From JAHEFX01 sp964614585 (GTDB lineage: Bacteria; Actinomycetota; Acidimicrobiia; Spongiisociales; JAENVV01): DNA of 17,057 nt. Under the pieces are notes generated by a model, which saw only the letters and a list, made by a program, of their open reading frames with translations, searched no databases and was not told where the DNA came from. The DNA lies in contig CAZTLW010000040.1 of the NCBI GenBank assembly GCA_964614585.1, positions 1 through 17,057 on the forward strand. The letters run 5' to 3'. The translations under genes and the position numbers were made by a program. The first letter of the stretch is position 1, and each line of letters opens with the position of its first letter. This document shows, piece after piece, positions 1-6,124 of the stretch.

Positions 1-149
1 CCGGGCTCGCCAAGAAGAAGGGCCCGATCAAGGTCCTCGGCAACGGCGACCTCGAGACTGCCCTCACCGTCAAGGTGCACGCTGCCTCGGCCTCGGCCCG
101 CTCGAAGATCGAGTCGGCCGGCGGCACCGTGGAGCTCATCGAGTCCTGA
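1..149 (+). CDS. rplO: 50S ribosomal protein L15, C-terminal part
   Basis: This is the last 48 codons of a gene that begins before the window; the reading frame starts at base 3 and ends with TGA at 147-149. The peptide has the end of the L15 fold: a lysine-rich turn, then IKVLGNGDL, ALTVKVHAASASA and the closing SKIESAGGTVELI. That ending is diagnostic of bacterial L15, a large-subunit protein that binds 23S rRNA late in assembly. In the spc operon rplO lies just before secY, as here. The gene looks intact at its 3' end; nothing can be said about the rest. Confidence 0.95.
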   Translation, partial: GLAKKKGPIKVLGNGDLETALTVKVHAASASARSKIESAGGTVELIES

Positions 150-155
150 ACCGAC

Positions 156-186
156 GACGGGTGCGGGGCAGATTCCCGCACCCGTC
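156..186 (+). terminator. Hairpin after rplO (terminator or attenuator)
   Basis: A perfect 12-bp inverted repeat (156-167 with 175-186, arm GACGGGTGCGGG) has a 7-nt loop and starts 6 nt after the rplO stop. No T-run follows, as is common for actinobacterial terminators. A promoter-like sequence lies directly downstream, so the hairpin probably separates or dampens transcription between the upstream ribosomal genes and secY. Termination itself is inferred. Confidence 0.6.
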
Positions 187-216
187 TTCGGTACGTGCCC
201 GCCGACCCGTTACCCT
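187..216 (+). promoter_or_regulatory. Candidate promoter for secY-adk-map
   Basis: TTCGGT (187-192) and TACCCT (211-216) are separated by 18 bp. The -10 fits an actinobacterial TANNNT hexamer; the -35 is weak. The predicted transcript would start near 223, giving a short leader before the secY ATG at 242. It sits directly after the rplO hairpin, which fits a separate secY transcript. Confidence 0.4.
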
Positions 217-241
217 CTCCCCCCACACGTCTCGGAGCCAC

Positions 242-1555
242 ATGCTCGCCGTCTACCGACACATGTTCACGATCCCCGACCTTCGTCGGAAGATCCTGTT
301 CACGCTGTTGCTCTTCGCCGTCTACCGACTCGGCGCCACCATCCCGGTCCCCGGCATCGACCTCGGTCGCCTCAACCAGCTGCGCGAGCAGGCCGAGACC
401 GGCGGCGTGCTCGGCCTCCTCAACCTCTTCTCCGGCGGCGGGCTCGAGAACTTCTCGGTGCTCGGGCTCGGGATCATGCCCTACATCACCGCCGCGATCA
501 TCATGCAGCTGTTGGGCGTGGTGATCCCCCGGCTCCAGGCCCTCCAGGAGGAGGGCGATGCCGGGCGCAAGGTCATCACCCAGTGGACGCGGTACCTGAC
601 GGTCATCCTCGCCCTCATCCAGTCGACGACGTTGACGTTCCTCGCCGCCCAGGGGTCGACGATCTTCGGCGGCCTGTCGCTGGTGCCGAACTACAACCCG
701 TGGCTGGCGATGCTCATGATCGTGACGATGACCGCCGGTACGGCGTTCGTCATGTGGCTCGGCGAGCTCATCACCGAGCGGGGCGTCGGCAACGGTATGT
801 CGCTGCTGATCTTCGTGTCGATCCTCAGCCAGTTGCCCGGCCAGTACCAGCAGATCTACACGTTCACCGCCGGCGCCGGGAACTGGGAGCGCTTCTCCGT
901 CTTCGTGCTGATCAGCCTGTTCATGGTGGTGGCGATCCTCTACGTCGACCAGGGCCAGCGGCGGATCCCCATCCAGTTCGCCAAGCGGGTTCGGGGTCGC
1001 CGGGTCATGGGCGGCCAGTCCACCTACATCCCCCTCAAGGTGAACACCGCCGGGGTCATCCCGGTCATCTTCGCCACCTCCGTGCTCATCTTCCCGGCGT
1101 TGCTGGTCACGCTGATTCCCTCCAATGCGGCATGGCTCGAGAACGTGCGGGCGTGGGTCGACCAGAACTTCGGCCAGGGCGGCGGCACGACCTGGACCTA
1201 CATCCTCGTGCTGTTCGGGCTCATCGTGTTCTTCACCTACTTCTACACGGCGATCCAGTTCGATCCCCAGAAGCAGGCCGACACGATCCAGCGCCAGGGC
1301 GGGTTCATCCCCGGTGTCCGGCCCGGTCGCCAGACCGTCGCCCACCTCGAGCACATCCTCAATCGGATCACCCTGCCGGGGGCGGTCTTCCTTGGCGTGA
1401 TCTCGATCCTGCCGTCGATCTTCTCCAACATCTGGGACATCCCCATCGGGTTCTCCGGCGTGTCGCTGCTCATCGTCGTGGGCGTCGCCCTCCAGACGAT
1501 GAAGGAGATCGAGTCGCAGCTGACGATGCGGAACTACGAAGGCTTCCTCACCTGA
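242..1555 (+). CDS. secY: Protein translocase subunit SecY
   Basis: SecY is the channel-forming subunit of the SecYEG translocon in the cytoplasmic membrane. The 437-residue product has the normal length and about ten hydrophobic segments. Recognisable stretches include DLRRKILFTLLLFAVYRLGA with the following plug-region sequence (IPVPGID), the GLGIMPYITAAIIMQLL segment, ELITERGVGNGMSLLIF, and the cytoplasmic loop GQRRIPIQFAKR. The open frame extends upstream to 161, but the ATG at 242 aligns with mycobacterial SecY (MLxxFxxxxxxxDLRRKILFT) and has GGAG at 234-237, so I use it. A later ATG at 263 is possible but would remove conserved residues. adk and map follow on the same strand, the usual spc-operon order. 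The stop codon lies in a hairpin loop. Confidence 0.97.
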   Translation: MLAVYRHMFTIPDLRRKILFTLLLFAVYRLGATIPVPGIDLGRLNQLREQAETGGVLGLLNLFSGGGLENFSVLGLGIMPYITAAIIMQLLGVVIPRLQALQEEGDAGRKVITQWTRYLTVILALIQSTTLTFLAAQGSTIFGGLSLVPNYNPWLAMLMIVTMTAGTAFVMWLGELITERGVGNGMSLLIFVSILSQLPGQYQQIYTFTAGAGNWERFSVFVLISLFMVVAILYVDQGQRRIPIQFAKRVRGRRVMGGQSTYIPLKVNTAGVIPVIFATSVLIFPALLVTLIPSNAAWLENVRAWVDQNFGQGGGTTWTYILVLFGLIVFFTYFYTAIQFDPQKQADTIQRQGGFIPGVRPGRQTVAHLEHILNRITLPGAVFLGVISILPSIFSNIWDIPIGFSGVSLLIVVGVALQTMKEIESQLTMRNYEGFLT

Positions 1556-1563
1556 CGGTGAGG
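1546..1563 (+). other. Hairpin with the secY stop codon in its loop
   Basis: CCTCACC (1546-1552) pairs perfectly with GGTGAGG (1557-1563). The 4-nt loop TGAC contains the secY TGA. It is followed within 6 nt by the AGTAYYG array. It has no T-run, so any role as attenuator or mRNA stabiliser is inferred. Confidence 0.4.
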
Positions 1564-1568
1564 ACGCC

Positions 1569-1598
1569 AGTACTGAGTACCGAGTACTGAGTACCGAG
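1569..1598. repeat. Heptamer tandem repeat array AGTAYYG (secY-adk spacer)
   Basis: Two perfect tandem copies of the 14-mer AGTACTGAGTACCG (1569-1582 and 1583-1596), followed by AG. Each 14-mer is itself two heptamers of the form AGTAYYG. The array fills most of the secY-adk spacer and ends at the adk ribosome-binding site (1599-1606). The same heptamer forms a larger, hairpin-forming array after glmS (13336-13411), so this is a dispersed short-tandem-repeat family. Confidence 0.85.
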
Positions 1599-1612
1599 AA
1601 GGGAGGCGCGCC

Positions 1613-2155
1613 ATGAAAATCCTGTTCCTCGGGCCACCGGGTGCCGGCAAGGGCACCCAGGCGGAGGTGGTCGCCGCCCGACTCGGCATCGCCCACGTCT
1701 CGACGGGCGACATGTTCCGGGCGCTCGACCCGGCCACCGAGCTCGGGGCCCGCGTCAAGGGGATCATGGAGTCGGGCGAGTTGGTGCCCGACGAGGTCGT
1801 CATCGAGATGCTCGAGGCACGGATCTCCGAGCCCGACGCCGCCGACGGCTACATCCTCGACGGCTTCCCCCGGACCCGACCCCAGGCCGAGGCCCTCGAC
1901 GCCCATCTCGGCGAGGACGGACTCGACCACGTCGTGGTGCTCGAGGTGCCGGACGAGGAACTGGTGACCCGCATCCTCGCCCGGGGCCGCGCCGACGACA
2001 CCGAGGCGGCGGTCCGGACCCGTCTGGCCGTCTACCACGCCGAGACGGCACCCCTCATCGCCTTCTACGAGCCCCGCGGCATCGTCCACCACATCGACGG
2101 CGTCGGGCTCGTCCCCGAGGTCACCGACCGGATCGTCGCCGCCCTCGGCGCGTGA
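1613..2155 (+). CDS. adk: Adenylate kinase (short form)
   Basis: Adk catalyses ATP + AMP to 2 ADP in the cytoplasm. The 180-residue protein has the P-loop GPPGAGKGTQ at residues 7-16, the AMP-binding segment VSTGDMFRAL, LDGFPRTRPQAEAL, and the short LID region RGRADDTEAAVRTRL. It lacks the long zinc-binding LID insert, matching the ~181-residue mycobacterial enzyme. The ATG at 1613 follows a strong ribosome-binding site AAGGGAGG (1599-1606) with 6-nt spacing. It lies between secY and map; map begins 10 nt after its stop, so the two are probably co-transcribed. No catalytic residue appears to be missing. Confidence 0.97.
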   Translation: MKILFLGPPGAGKGTQAEVVAARLGIAHVSTGDMFRALDPATELGARVKGIMESGELVPDEVVIEMLEARISEPDAADGYILDGFPRTRPQAEALDAHLGEDGLDHVVVLEVPDEELVTRILARGRADDTEAAVRTRLAVYHAETAPLIAFYEPRGIVHHIDGVGLVPEVTDRIVAALGA

Positions 2156-2165
2156 GGGCGGGCGC

Positions 2166-2957
2166 ATGATCACCATCAAGCGGCCCGAGGACTTCGCCCG
2201 GATGCGCCGGGCCGGCATCTGCGTCGCCGCGGTGCACGAGGCCACCCGGGAGGCGGCCGCCCCCGGCGTCTCCACCAAGGAGCTCGACGAGATCGCCGCC
2301 CGGGTCATCGCCGACCACGGCTGCACCCCCTCCTTCTACGGCTACCTCGGCACCTACCCGGGCCACATCTGCGCCAGCCCCAACTCGGTCATCGTCCACG
2401 GGATCCCGGGCGACCACGTCCTCGCCGAGGGGGACCTGCTGTCGATCGACGTGGGCGCCATCTACGAGGGCTACCACGCCGACGCGGCCATCTCCTTCGG
2501 TGTCGGCGAGTTGTCACCCGACGCCGAGGGCCTGCTCGAGACGACCCGGCGGGCCATGTGGGCCGGCATCGGCGAGGTCCGACCCGGTGCTCGCATCGGT
2601 GACATCGGTGCCGCCGTGGCCGCGGTGGGCGAGGGGGCCGGTTACGGCATCGTCCGCGAGTACGTGGGCCACGGGATCGGCACCAAGATGCACGAGGAGC
2701 CCCAGGTGCCCAACTACGGGCGCCGCGGCAAGGGGATGCGACTCCGCACGGGGATGGCCATCTGCATCGAGCCGATGTTCAACCTCGGGGGCGAGGAGAC
2801 GGCGGTGCTCGACGACGGCTGGACCGTGGTGACGGCCGACGGTTCCTGGTCGTGCCACTGGGAGCACACGGTCGCCCTGACCCCCGACGGCGTCCAGGTG
2901 CTCACCGTGCCCGAGGGCGCCCCGACCGACTTGGCAGAGATCCAAGCCCACGTGTAG
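2166..2957 (+). CDS. map: Methionine aminopeptidase, type I
   Basis: This enzyme removes the N-terminal methionine from nascent proteins. The 263-residue product has the full set of di-metal ligands: D95 (SIDVGAIY), D106 (YHADAA), H169 (GHGIG), E202 (CIEPMF) and E233 (WEHT), plus H79 in VHGIP. There is no N-terminal SH3-like or zinc-finger extension, so it is the plain type Ia/b form. The ATG at 2166 is preceded by GAGGG overlapping the end of adk. The 3' end of the coding sequence contains a good -35/-10 pair for the downstream ribosomal operon; the TAG stop (2955-2957) is part of that -10. Confidence 0.96.
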   Translation: MITIKRPEDFARMRRAGICVAAVHEATREAAAPGVSTKELDEIAARVIADHGCTPSFYGYLGTYPGHICASPNSVIVHGIPGDHVLAEGDLLSIDVGAIYEGYHADAAISFGVGELSPDAEGLLETTRRAMWAGIGEVRPGARIGDIGAAVAAVGEGAGYGIVREYVGHGIGTKMHEEPQVPNYGRRGKGMRLRTGMAICIEPMFNLGGEETAVLDDGWTVVTADGSWSCHWEHTVALTPDGVQVLTVPEGAPTDLAEIQAHV

Positions 2958-2960
2958 CAT
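2931..2960 (+). promoter_or_regulatory. Promoter for rpmJ-rpsM-rpsK-rpsD-rpoA-rplQ, inside the end of map
   Basis: TTGGCA (2931-2936) and TAGCAT (2955-2960) are separated by 18 bp and closely resemble a housekeeping-sigma promoter. The predicted start is near 2967, exactly where a small hairpin begins. A very similar arrangement stands before rplM (8957-9009). Found by eye; no transcript data. Confidence 0.55.
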
Positions 2961-2966
2961 GCCCAT

Positions 2967-3125
2967 TCGGCCGCAAGGCCGCCGTTCTGCATGCCTCGGG
3001 CAGGCGGAGATCACCTCTCCCCGCCTCGGCCTGCACGCCAGAAGTCTCGTCCGTTCACCCGGACCGACGCCGCCCCCCGACCGTCGCGGGGCGCCGCCGT
3101 GCCGGGCCGACCCGAGGTCAACCCG
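2967..3125 (+). promoter_or_regulatory. 5' leader of rpmJ operon with GCAA-capped hairpin
   Basis: The predicted leader of about 159 nt opens with a 5-bp stem (CGGCC 2968-2972 with GGCCG 2977-2981) closed by GCAA, a GNRA tetraloop. A second possible stem pairs GGCGG near 3003 with CCGCC near 3022. The ribosome-binding site GAGGT (3114-3118) lies 7 nt before the rpmJ ATG. The leader contains no infA. It could be an autogenous ribosomal-protein leader, but I cannot match it to a known family. Confidence 0.4.
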
Positions 3126-3239
3126 ATGAAGGTGCAGCCTTCGGTGAAGAAGATGTGTGAGAAGTGTCGGATCATCCGGCGGCGAGGCCGCGTCTGGGTG
3201 ATCTGCGCCAATCCACGACACAAGCAGCGACAGGGGTAG
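3126..3239 (+). CDS. rpmJ: 50S ribosomal protein L36
   Basis: The 37-residue protein is the smallest of the large subunit. It has the zinc-ribbon ligands C11, C14, C27 and H32 (CxxC, C, H), so it is the zinc-containing (C+) form, and the basic stretch RIIRRRGRVWVICANPRHKQRQG. A longer open frame runs in from upstream, but only the ATG at 3126 yields the family start MKVQPSVKKMCEKC, and it has GAGGT 7 nt upstream. rpsM begins 7 nt after the stop. It is the first gene of the alpha-operon transcript here, a place often held by infA. Confidence 0.97.
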   Translation: MKVQPSVKKMCEKCRIIRRRGRVWVICANPRHKQRQG

Positions 3240-3246
3240 TTCCACG

Positions 3247-3624
3247 ATGGCTCGAATCGCCGGCGTCGACCTCCCGCGTGACAAGCGGTTGGACATCGCC
3301 TTGACGTACATCTACGGGGTGGGGCGCAGCCGTGCCTCCCAGGTCGCCGTCGACCTCGAAATCGACGGCGCCACGAAGGTCCGGGATCTCACCGACGACG
3401 AGGTGACCCGGATCCGTCGGTACATCGACCAGAACTACGAGGTCGAGGGCGACCTGCGCCGCGACGTGAGCCAGAACGTCCGCCGCAAGATGGAGATCGG
3501 CTCCTACCAGGGCCTCCGCCATCGACGCGGCCTCCCGGTCCGCGGCCAGCGGACCCACACCAACGCCCGCACCCGCAAGGGCAAGAAGTCCCCCATCGCC
3601 GGCAAGAAGAAGGCTGTCAAGTAA
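3247..3624 (+). CDS. rpsM: 30S ribosomal protein S13
   Basis: S13 sits at the head of the small subunit and contacts the P-site tRNA, 16S rRNA and L5. The 125-residue protein starts with the hallmark MARIAGVDLPRDKRLDIALT, then YIYGVGRSRA. It has the diagnostic GLRHRRGLPVRGQRTHTNAR followed by a lysine-rich tail that reaches the tRNA. The length equals that of mycobacterial S13. The ATG at 3247 has AGGGG (3232-3236) upstream, overlapping the rpmJ stop. Its TAA shares an A with the rpsK ATG, so the two are probably translationally coupled. Confidence 0.98.
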   Translation: MARIAGVDLPRDKRLDIALTYIYGVGRSRASQVAVDLEIDGATKVRDLTDDEVTRIRRYIDQNYEVEGDLRRDVSQNVRRKMEIGSYQGLRHRRGLPVRGQRTHTNARTRKGKKSPIAGKKKAVK

Positions 3625-4016
3625 TGGCTGAGCAGCAGCGCCAGCGCGTCCGCCGTCGGGAGCGCAAGAACATCGCCCACGGCGTCGCCCACATCAAGGC
3701 GAGCTTCAACAACACGATCGTCACCATCTCCGACGTCAACGGCAACACCGTCTGCTGGACGTCCGGTGGGTCGGTCGGCTTCAAGGGCTCTCGCAAGTCC
3801 ACTCCCTACGCGGCCCAGGTGGCCGCCGAGGAGGCGGCCCGCCGCGCCGGCGAGCACGGCATCCGCAAGCTCGACGTCATCGTGTCCGGCACCGGCTCGG
3901 GCCGCGACACCGCCGTCCGCACGTTGCAGAACATGGGGATGGAGGTGACCGGGGTGCGCGACATCACCCCGATCCCGCACAACGGCTGTCGTCCGCCCAA
4001 GCGTCGGAGGGGTTGA
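3624..4016 (+). CDS. rpsK: 30S ribosomal protein S11
   Basis: S11 lies on the platform of the small subunit and helps hold mRNA and 16S rRNA near the E site. The 130-residue product has the typical basic N-terminus (RQRVRRRERKNI), HIKASFNNTIVTISD, SGGSVGFKGSRKSTPYAAQ, DVIVSGTGSGRDTAVR and the C-terminal ITPIPHNGCRPPKRRRG, all normal for the family. Its ATG overlaps the rpsM stop by one base (TAATG) and rpsD starts 3 nt after its own stop. This tight packing fits a single alpha-operon transcript. Confidence 0.98.
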   Translation: MAEQQRQRVRRRERKNIAHGVAHIKASFNNTIVTISDVNGNTVCWTSGGSVGFKGSRKSTPYAAQVAAEEAARRAGEHGIRKLDVIVSGTGSGRDTAVRTLQNMGMEVTGVRDITPIPHNGCRPPKRRRG

Positions 4017-4019
4017 CCC

Positions 4020-4625
4020 ATGGCCCGCTACACCGGTCCCACCTGCAAGGCGTGCCGCCGGGCGCGCACGCCGCTGTGCCAGTCGAAGAAGTGCGCCGCC
4101 GACACCCGGCCCTACCCGCCGGGCGAGCACGGCCGTGGCCGCATCCGCGAGTCGGACTACCAGATCCAGCTCCGCGAGAAGCAGAAGCTCCGCTACATGT
4201 ACGGCGTCCTCGAGCGCCAGTTCCGCCGCTATTACCAGGAGGCGGCGCGCCAGACCGGCATCACCGGAGAGAACCTCCTGCGCCTGCTCGAGTCCCGGCT
4301 CGACAACGTCGTGTACCGGTCCACCTTCGCCGCCACCCGACCCCAGGCCCGCCAGCTCGTCAACCACGGGCACCTCACGGTGAATGGCCGCCGGGTCGAC
4401 ATCCCCTCGTACCGCGTCCGTCCCGGCGACGTGGTCGAGTTGAAGGAGTCCAGCCGGAACCTGATCATCGTCCAGCACAGCCACGACACGGCCGAGATCG
4501 TCGTGCCCGAGTGGCTGTCGGTCGACTTCGACGAGCGCCGGATCACCGTGTCCGATCTCCCCAGCCGGGGCCAGATCGACACGCCGATCCAGGAACAGCT
4601 CATCGTCGAGCTCTACTCGAAGTGA
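4020..4625 (+). CDS. rpsD: 30S ribosomal protein S4
   Basis: S4 is a primary 16S rRNA-binding protein that starts small-subunit assembly; in many bacteria it also represses the alpha operon by binding its mRNA. The 201-residue protein has an N-terminal cysteine cluster C9, C12, C20 and C25 in a CxxC...C...C pattern, suggesting a zinc-binding C+ form, then DTRPYPPGEHG. The S4 RNA-binding domain follows from about residue 92 (ESRLDNVVYRSTFAATRPQARQ, then LVNHGHLTVNGRRVDIPSYRV). The spacing between the second and third cysteine is shorter than in the Thermus S4 that I recall. It lies 3 nt after rpsK and 10 nt before rpoA, the standard order. Confidence 0.98.
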   Translation: MARYTGPTCKACRRARTPLCQSKKCAADTRPYPPGEHGRGRIRESDYQIQLREKQKLRYMYGVLERQFRRYYQEAARQTGITGENLLRLLESRLDNVVYRSTFAATRPQARQLVNHGHLTVNGRRVDIPSYRVRPGDVVELKESSRNLIIVQHSHDTAEIVVPEWLSVDFDERRITVSDLPSRGQIDTPIQEQLIVELYSK

Positions 4626-4635
4626 GGTAGCACGG

Positions 4636-5565
4636 ATGCTCATCGTCCAACGTCCGCAGATCGCCGAGGAGCCCATCTCCGACACTCGGGCCCGCTTCAT
4701 CGTGGAGCCGCTCGAACCGGGGTTCGGCTACACGCTCGGCAACACCCTGCGACGCACCCTGTTGTCCCGGATCCCGGGGGCTGCCATCACCTCCGTCCGC
4801 ATCGAGGGCGTCGCCCACGAGTTCGACACCGTCGAGGGCGTCGTGGAGGACGTCGTCGACCTCATCCTCAACCTCAAGCAGGTCGTGCTCGCCGTCGAGA
4901 CCAACGAGGCGCAGGTCATCTACCTGTCGGCCTCGGGTGCCGGCGAGGTGACCGCGTCCCAGCTGCGCACCCCGGCCGGGGTGGAGGTCGTCAACGGCGA
5001 CCTCCACATCGCCACGCTCTCGTCCGGCGCCAACCTCGAGATGGAGCTCACCGTGGCCGGCGGCGTCGGCTACCGCGCCGCCCAGTCGGCCGGGGACCAG
5101 ATCGGCTCGATCCCGATCGACGCGGTCTTCTCGCCCGTGCGGACGGTCGCCTACACCGTCGAGCCGACCCAGGTCGGGATGATGACGAACTACGACAAGC
5201 TGGTCCTCGACATCGAGACCGACGGGTCGCTCACGCCCGCCGAGGCCGTCTCGTCGGCCGGCAAGACCCTCCGCGAGCTCATGGGCCTCTTCGCCGACCT
5301 CGGCGAGGGTGTCGGCCTCGAGCTCGGCGACGTGGAGGTGGAGGAGATGGGCTCGCCCGACCTCGACCTGCCCATCGAGGCCCTCGACCTGTCGGAGCGT
5401 CCTCGCAACTGCCTGCGTCGTGCCCAGATCAAGACCGTGGGCGAGCTCGTCACCAAGTCCGAGGACGATCTCCTCAACATCACGAACTTCGGCCAGAAGA
5501 GCCTCGAGGAGGTCTCGGCGAAGCTCGACGAGCTCGGCCTGTCGCTCGACTCGGGCGGCGTCTGA
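4636..5565 (+). CDS. rpoA: DNA-directed RNA polymerase subunit alpha
   Basis: The alpha subunit dimerises to seed RNA polymerase assembly. Its C-terminal domain contacts promoter UP elements and activators. The N-terminal domain (about 1-230) has FIVEPLEPGFGYTLGNTLRR and LSRIPGAAITSVRIEGVAHEF. The C-terminal domain (about 245-305) has LDLSERPRNCLRRAQIKTVGEL and NFGQKSLEEVSAKL. In ERPRNCL the first arginine aligns with the DNA-contacting R265 of E. coli. At 309 residues it lacks the long acidic tail of mycobacterial RpoA. The ATG at 4636 is 10 nt after rpsD, with GAGG near 4624. The stop overlaps the rplQ start (TGATG). Confidence 0.98.
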   Translation: MLIVQRPQIAEEPISDTRARFIVEPLEPGFGYTLGNTLRRTLLSRIPGAAITSVRIEGVAHEFDTVEGVVEDVVDLILNLKQVVLAVETNEAQVIYLSASGAGEVTASQLRTPAGVEVVNGDLHIATLSSGANLEMELTVAGGVGYRAAQSAGDQIGSIPIDAVFSPVRTVAYTVEPTQVGMMTNYDKLVLDIETDGSLTPAEAVSSAGKTLRELMGLFADLGEGVGLELGDVEVEEMGSPDLDLPIEALDLSERPRNCLRRAQIKTVGELVTKSEDDLLNITNFGQKSLEEVSAKLDELGLSLDSGGV

Positions 5566-5912
5566 TGCAGCCGACGAAGGGCAAGCGTCTCGGCGGGTCG
5601 CCGTCGCACCAGAAGGCGATGCTCGCCAACCTGGCCGCCGACCTCTTCGAGCACGAGCGAATCACCACGACCCTCGCCAAGGCGAAGGCGGCTCGGCCCT
5701 ACGCCGAGCAGCTCATCACCAAGGCCAAGTCGGGCACGCTGCACGACCGGCGTCAGGTGCACCGCTCGATCGACGACAAGGAAGTCGTCACCAAGCTGTT
5801 CGACGAGATCGGTCCTCGCTATGCCGAGCGGCCGGGCGGGTACACCCGGATCGTGAAGGTCGGCCCTCGGCGCGGCGACAACGCCGAGATGGCCATCCTC
5901 GAACTCGTCTAG
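5565..5912 (+). CDS. rplQ: 50S ribosomal protein L17
   Basis: L17 is a large-subunit protein near the tunnel exit. The 115-residue product starts MQPTKGKRLGGSPSHQKAML, has NLAADLFEHERITTTLAKAK, and ends with YTRIVKVGPRRGDNAEMAILELV, the family ending. It lacks the long alanine-rich C-terminal extension found in many actinobacteria (about 180 residues in mycobacteria), so it is the compact form. The ATG overlaps the rpoA stop by one base, implying coupling. It is the last gene of the operon; strong hairpins begin 2 nt after its stop. Confidence 0.98.
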   Translation: MQPTKGKRLGGSPSHQKAMLANLAADLFEHERITTTLAKAKAARPYAEQLITKAKSGTLHDRRQVHRSIDDKEVVTKLFDEIGPRYAERPGGYTRIVKVGPRRGDNAEMAILELV

Positions 5913-5913
5913 C

Positions 5914-5942
5914 GACGGTCGGCGCCACCGGCGCCGACCGTC
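5914..5942 (+). terminator. Alpha-operon terminator hairpin 1
   Basis: A perfect 13-bp stem (GACGGTCGGCGCC 5914-5926 with 5930-5942) and a 3-nt loop begin directly after the rplQ stop. It is a very stable GC-rich structure without a long T-run, like many actinobacterial terminators. Confidence 0.8.
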
Positions 5943-5947
5943 TCCTC

Positions 5948-5979
5948 GGGGCCCCGGCGAGCACGGACGCCGGGGCCCC
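5948..5979 (+). terminator. Alpha-operon terminator hairpin 2
   Basis: A second perfect stem of 12 bp (GGGGCCCCGGCG 5948-5959 with 5968-5979) with an 8-nt loop follows 5 nt after the first. The tandem pair suggests that strong ribosomal-operon transcription is firmly stopped before the Nudix/coaA block. Confidence 0.75.
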
Positions 5980-5989
5980 CGCACGTCGT

Positions 5990-6101
5990 GGCGAACCCAG
6001 GGTTCACACCTGCGCTGGTTTGGCAACCCAGGGTTCACACCTGCGCTGGTTTGGCAACCCAGGGTTCACACCTGCGGAAATGGGGTTCTCAGCCCACGGA
6101 A
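5990..6101. repeat. Dispersed repeat, three tandem copies (left bracket of the Nudix gene)
   Basis: Three direct copies of a ~31-bp unit start at 5990, 6022 and 6053. Each contains the core AACCCAGGGTTCACACCTGC; the first has one extra base (GGCGAAC versus GGCAAC). The last copy continues through AAATGGGGTTCTCAGCCC to 6101, making a ~49-bp unit. That longer unit reappears in reverse orientation at 6646-6695 with about 46 of 50 positions identical. The AACCCAGGGTT core is a near-palindrome. No transposase lies nearby. Confidence 0.85.
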
Positions 6102-6112
6102 GGGCCGGGCCC

Positions 6113-6118
6113 TACGAT
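6113..6118 (+). promoter_or_regulatory. -10 element for a leaderless Nudix transcript
   Basis: TACGAT ends 6 nt before the GTG at 6125, so a transcript would start at or next to the start codon. No purine-rich ribosome-binding site with sensible spacing is seen. The -35 is not clear. Confidence 0.4.
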
Positions 6119-6124
6119 CGGCGG

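Noticed and set aside
161..241. Longer SecY starting at the upstream GTG at 161
   Set aside because: The added residues are proline/arginine-rich, overlap the terminator hairpin and promoter, and have no counterpart in SecY; ATG 242 fits the family.
2991..3125. infA or an extended rpmJ in the map-rpmJ spacer
   Set aside because: The translation is Arg/Pro-rich with no IF-1 sequence; L36 starts at ATG 3126 after a good ribosome-binding site.
5990..6101. CRISPR array
   Set aside because: The three 31-bp units are directly abutting with no unique spacers, and no cas genes are present.
5309..6124. Long open frame leading into the Nudix gene from inside rpoA
   Set aside because: It runs out of phase through rpoA and rplQ and the repeats; the residues are low-complexity GC shadow. 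Nudix similarity begins after the GTG at 6125.
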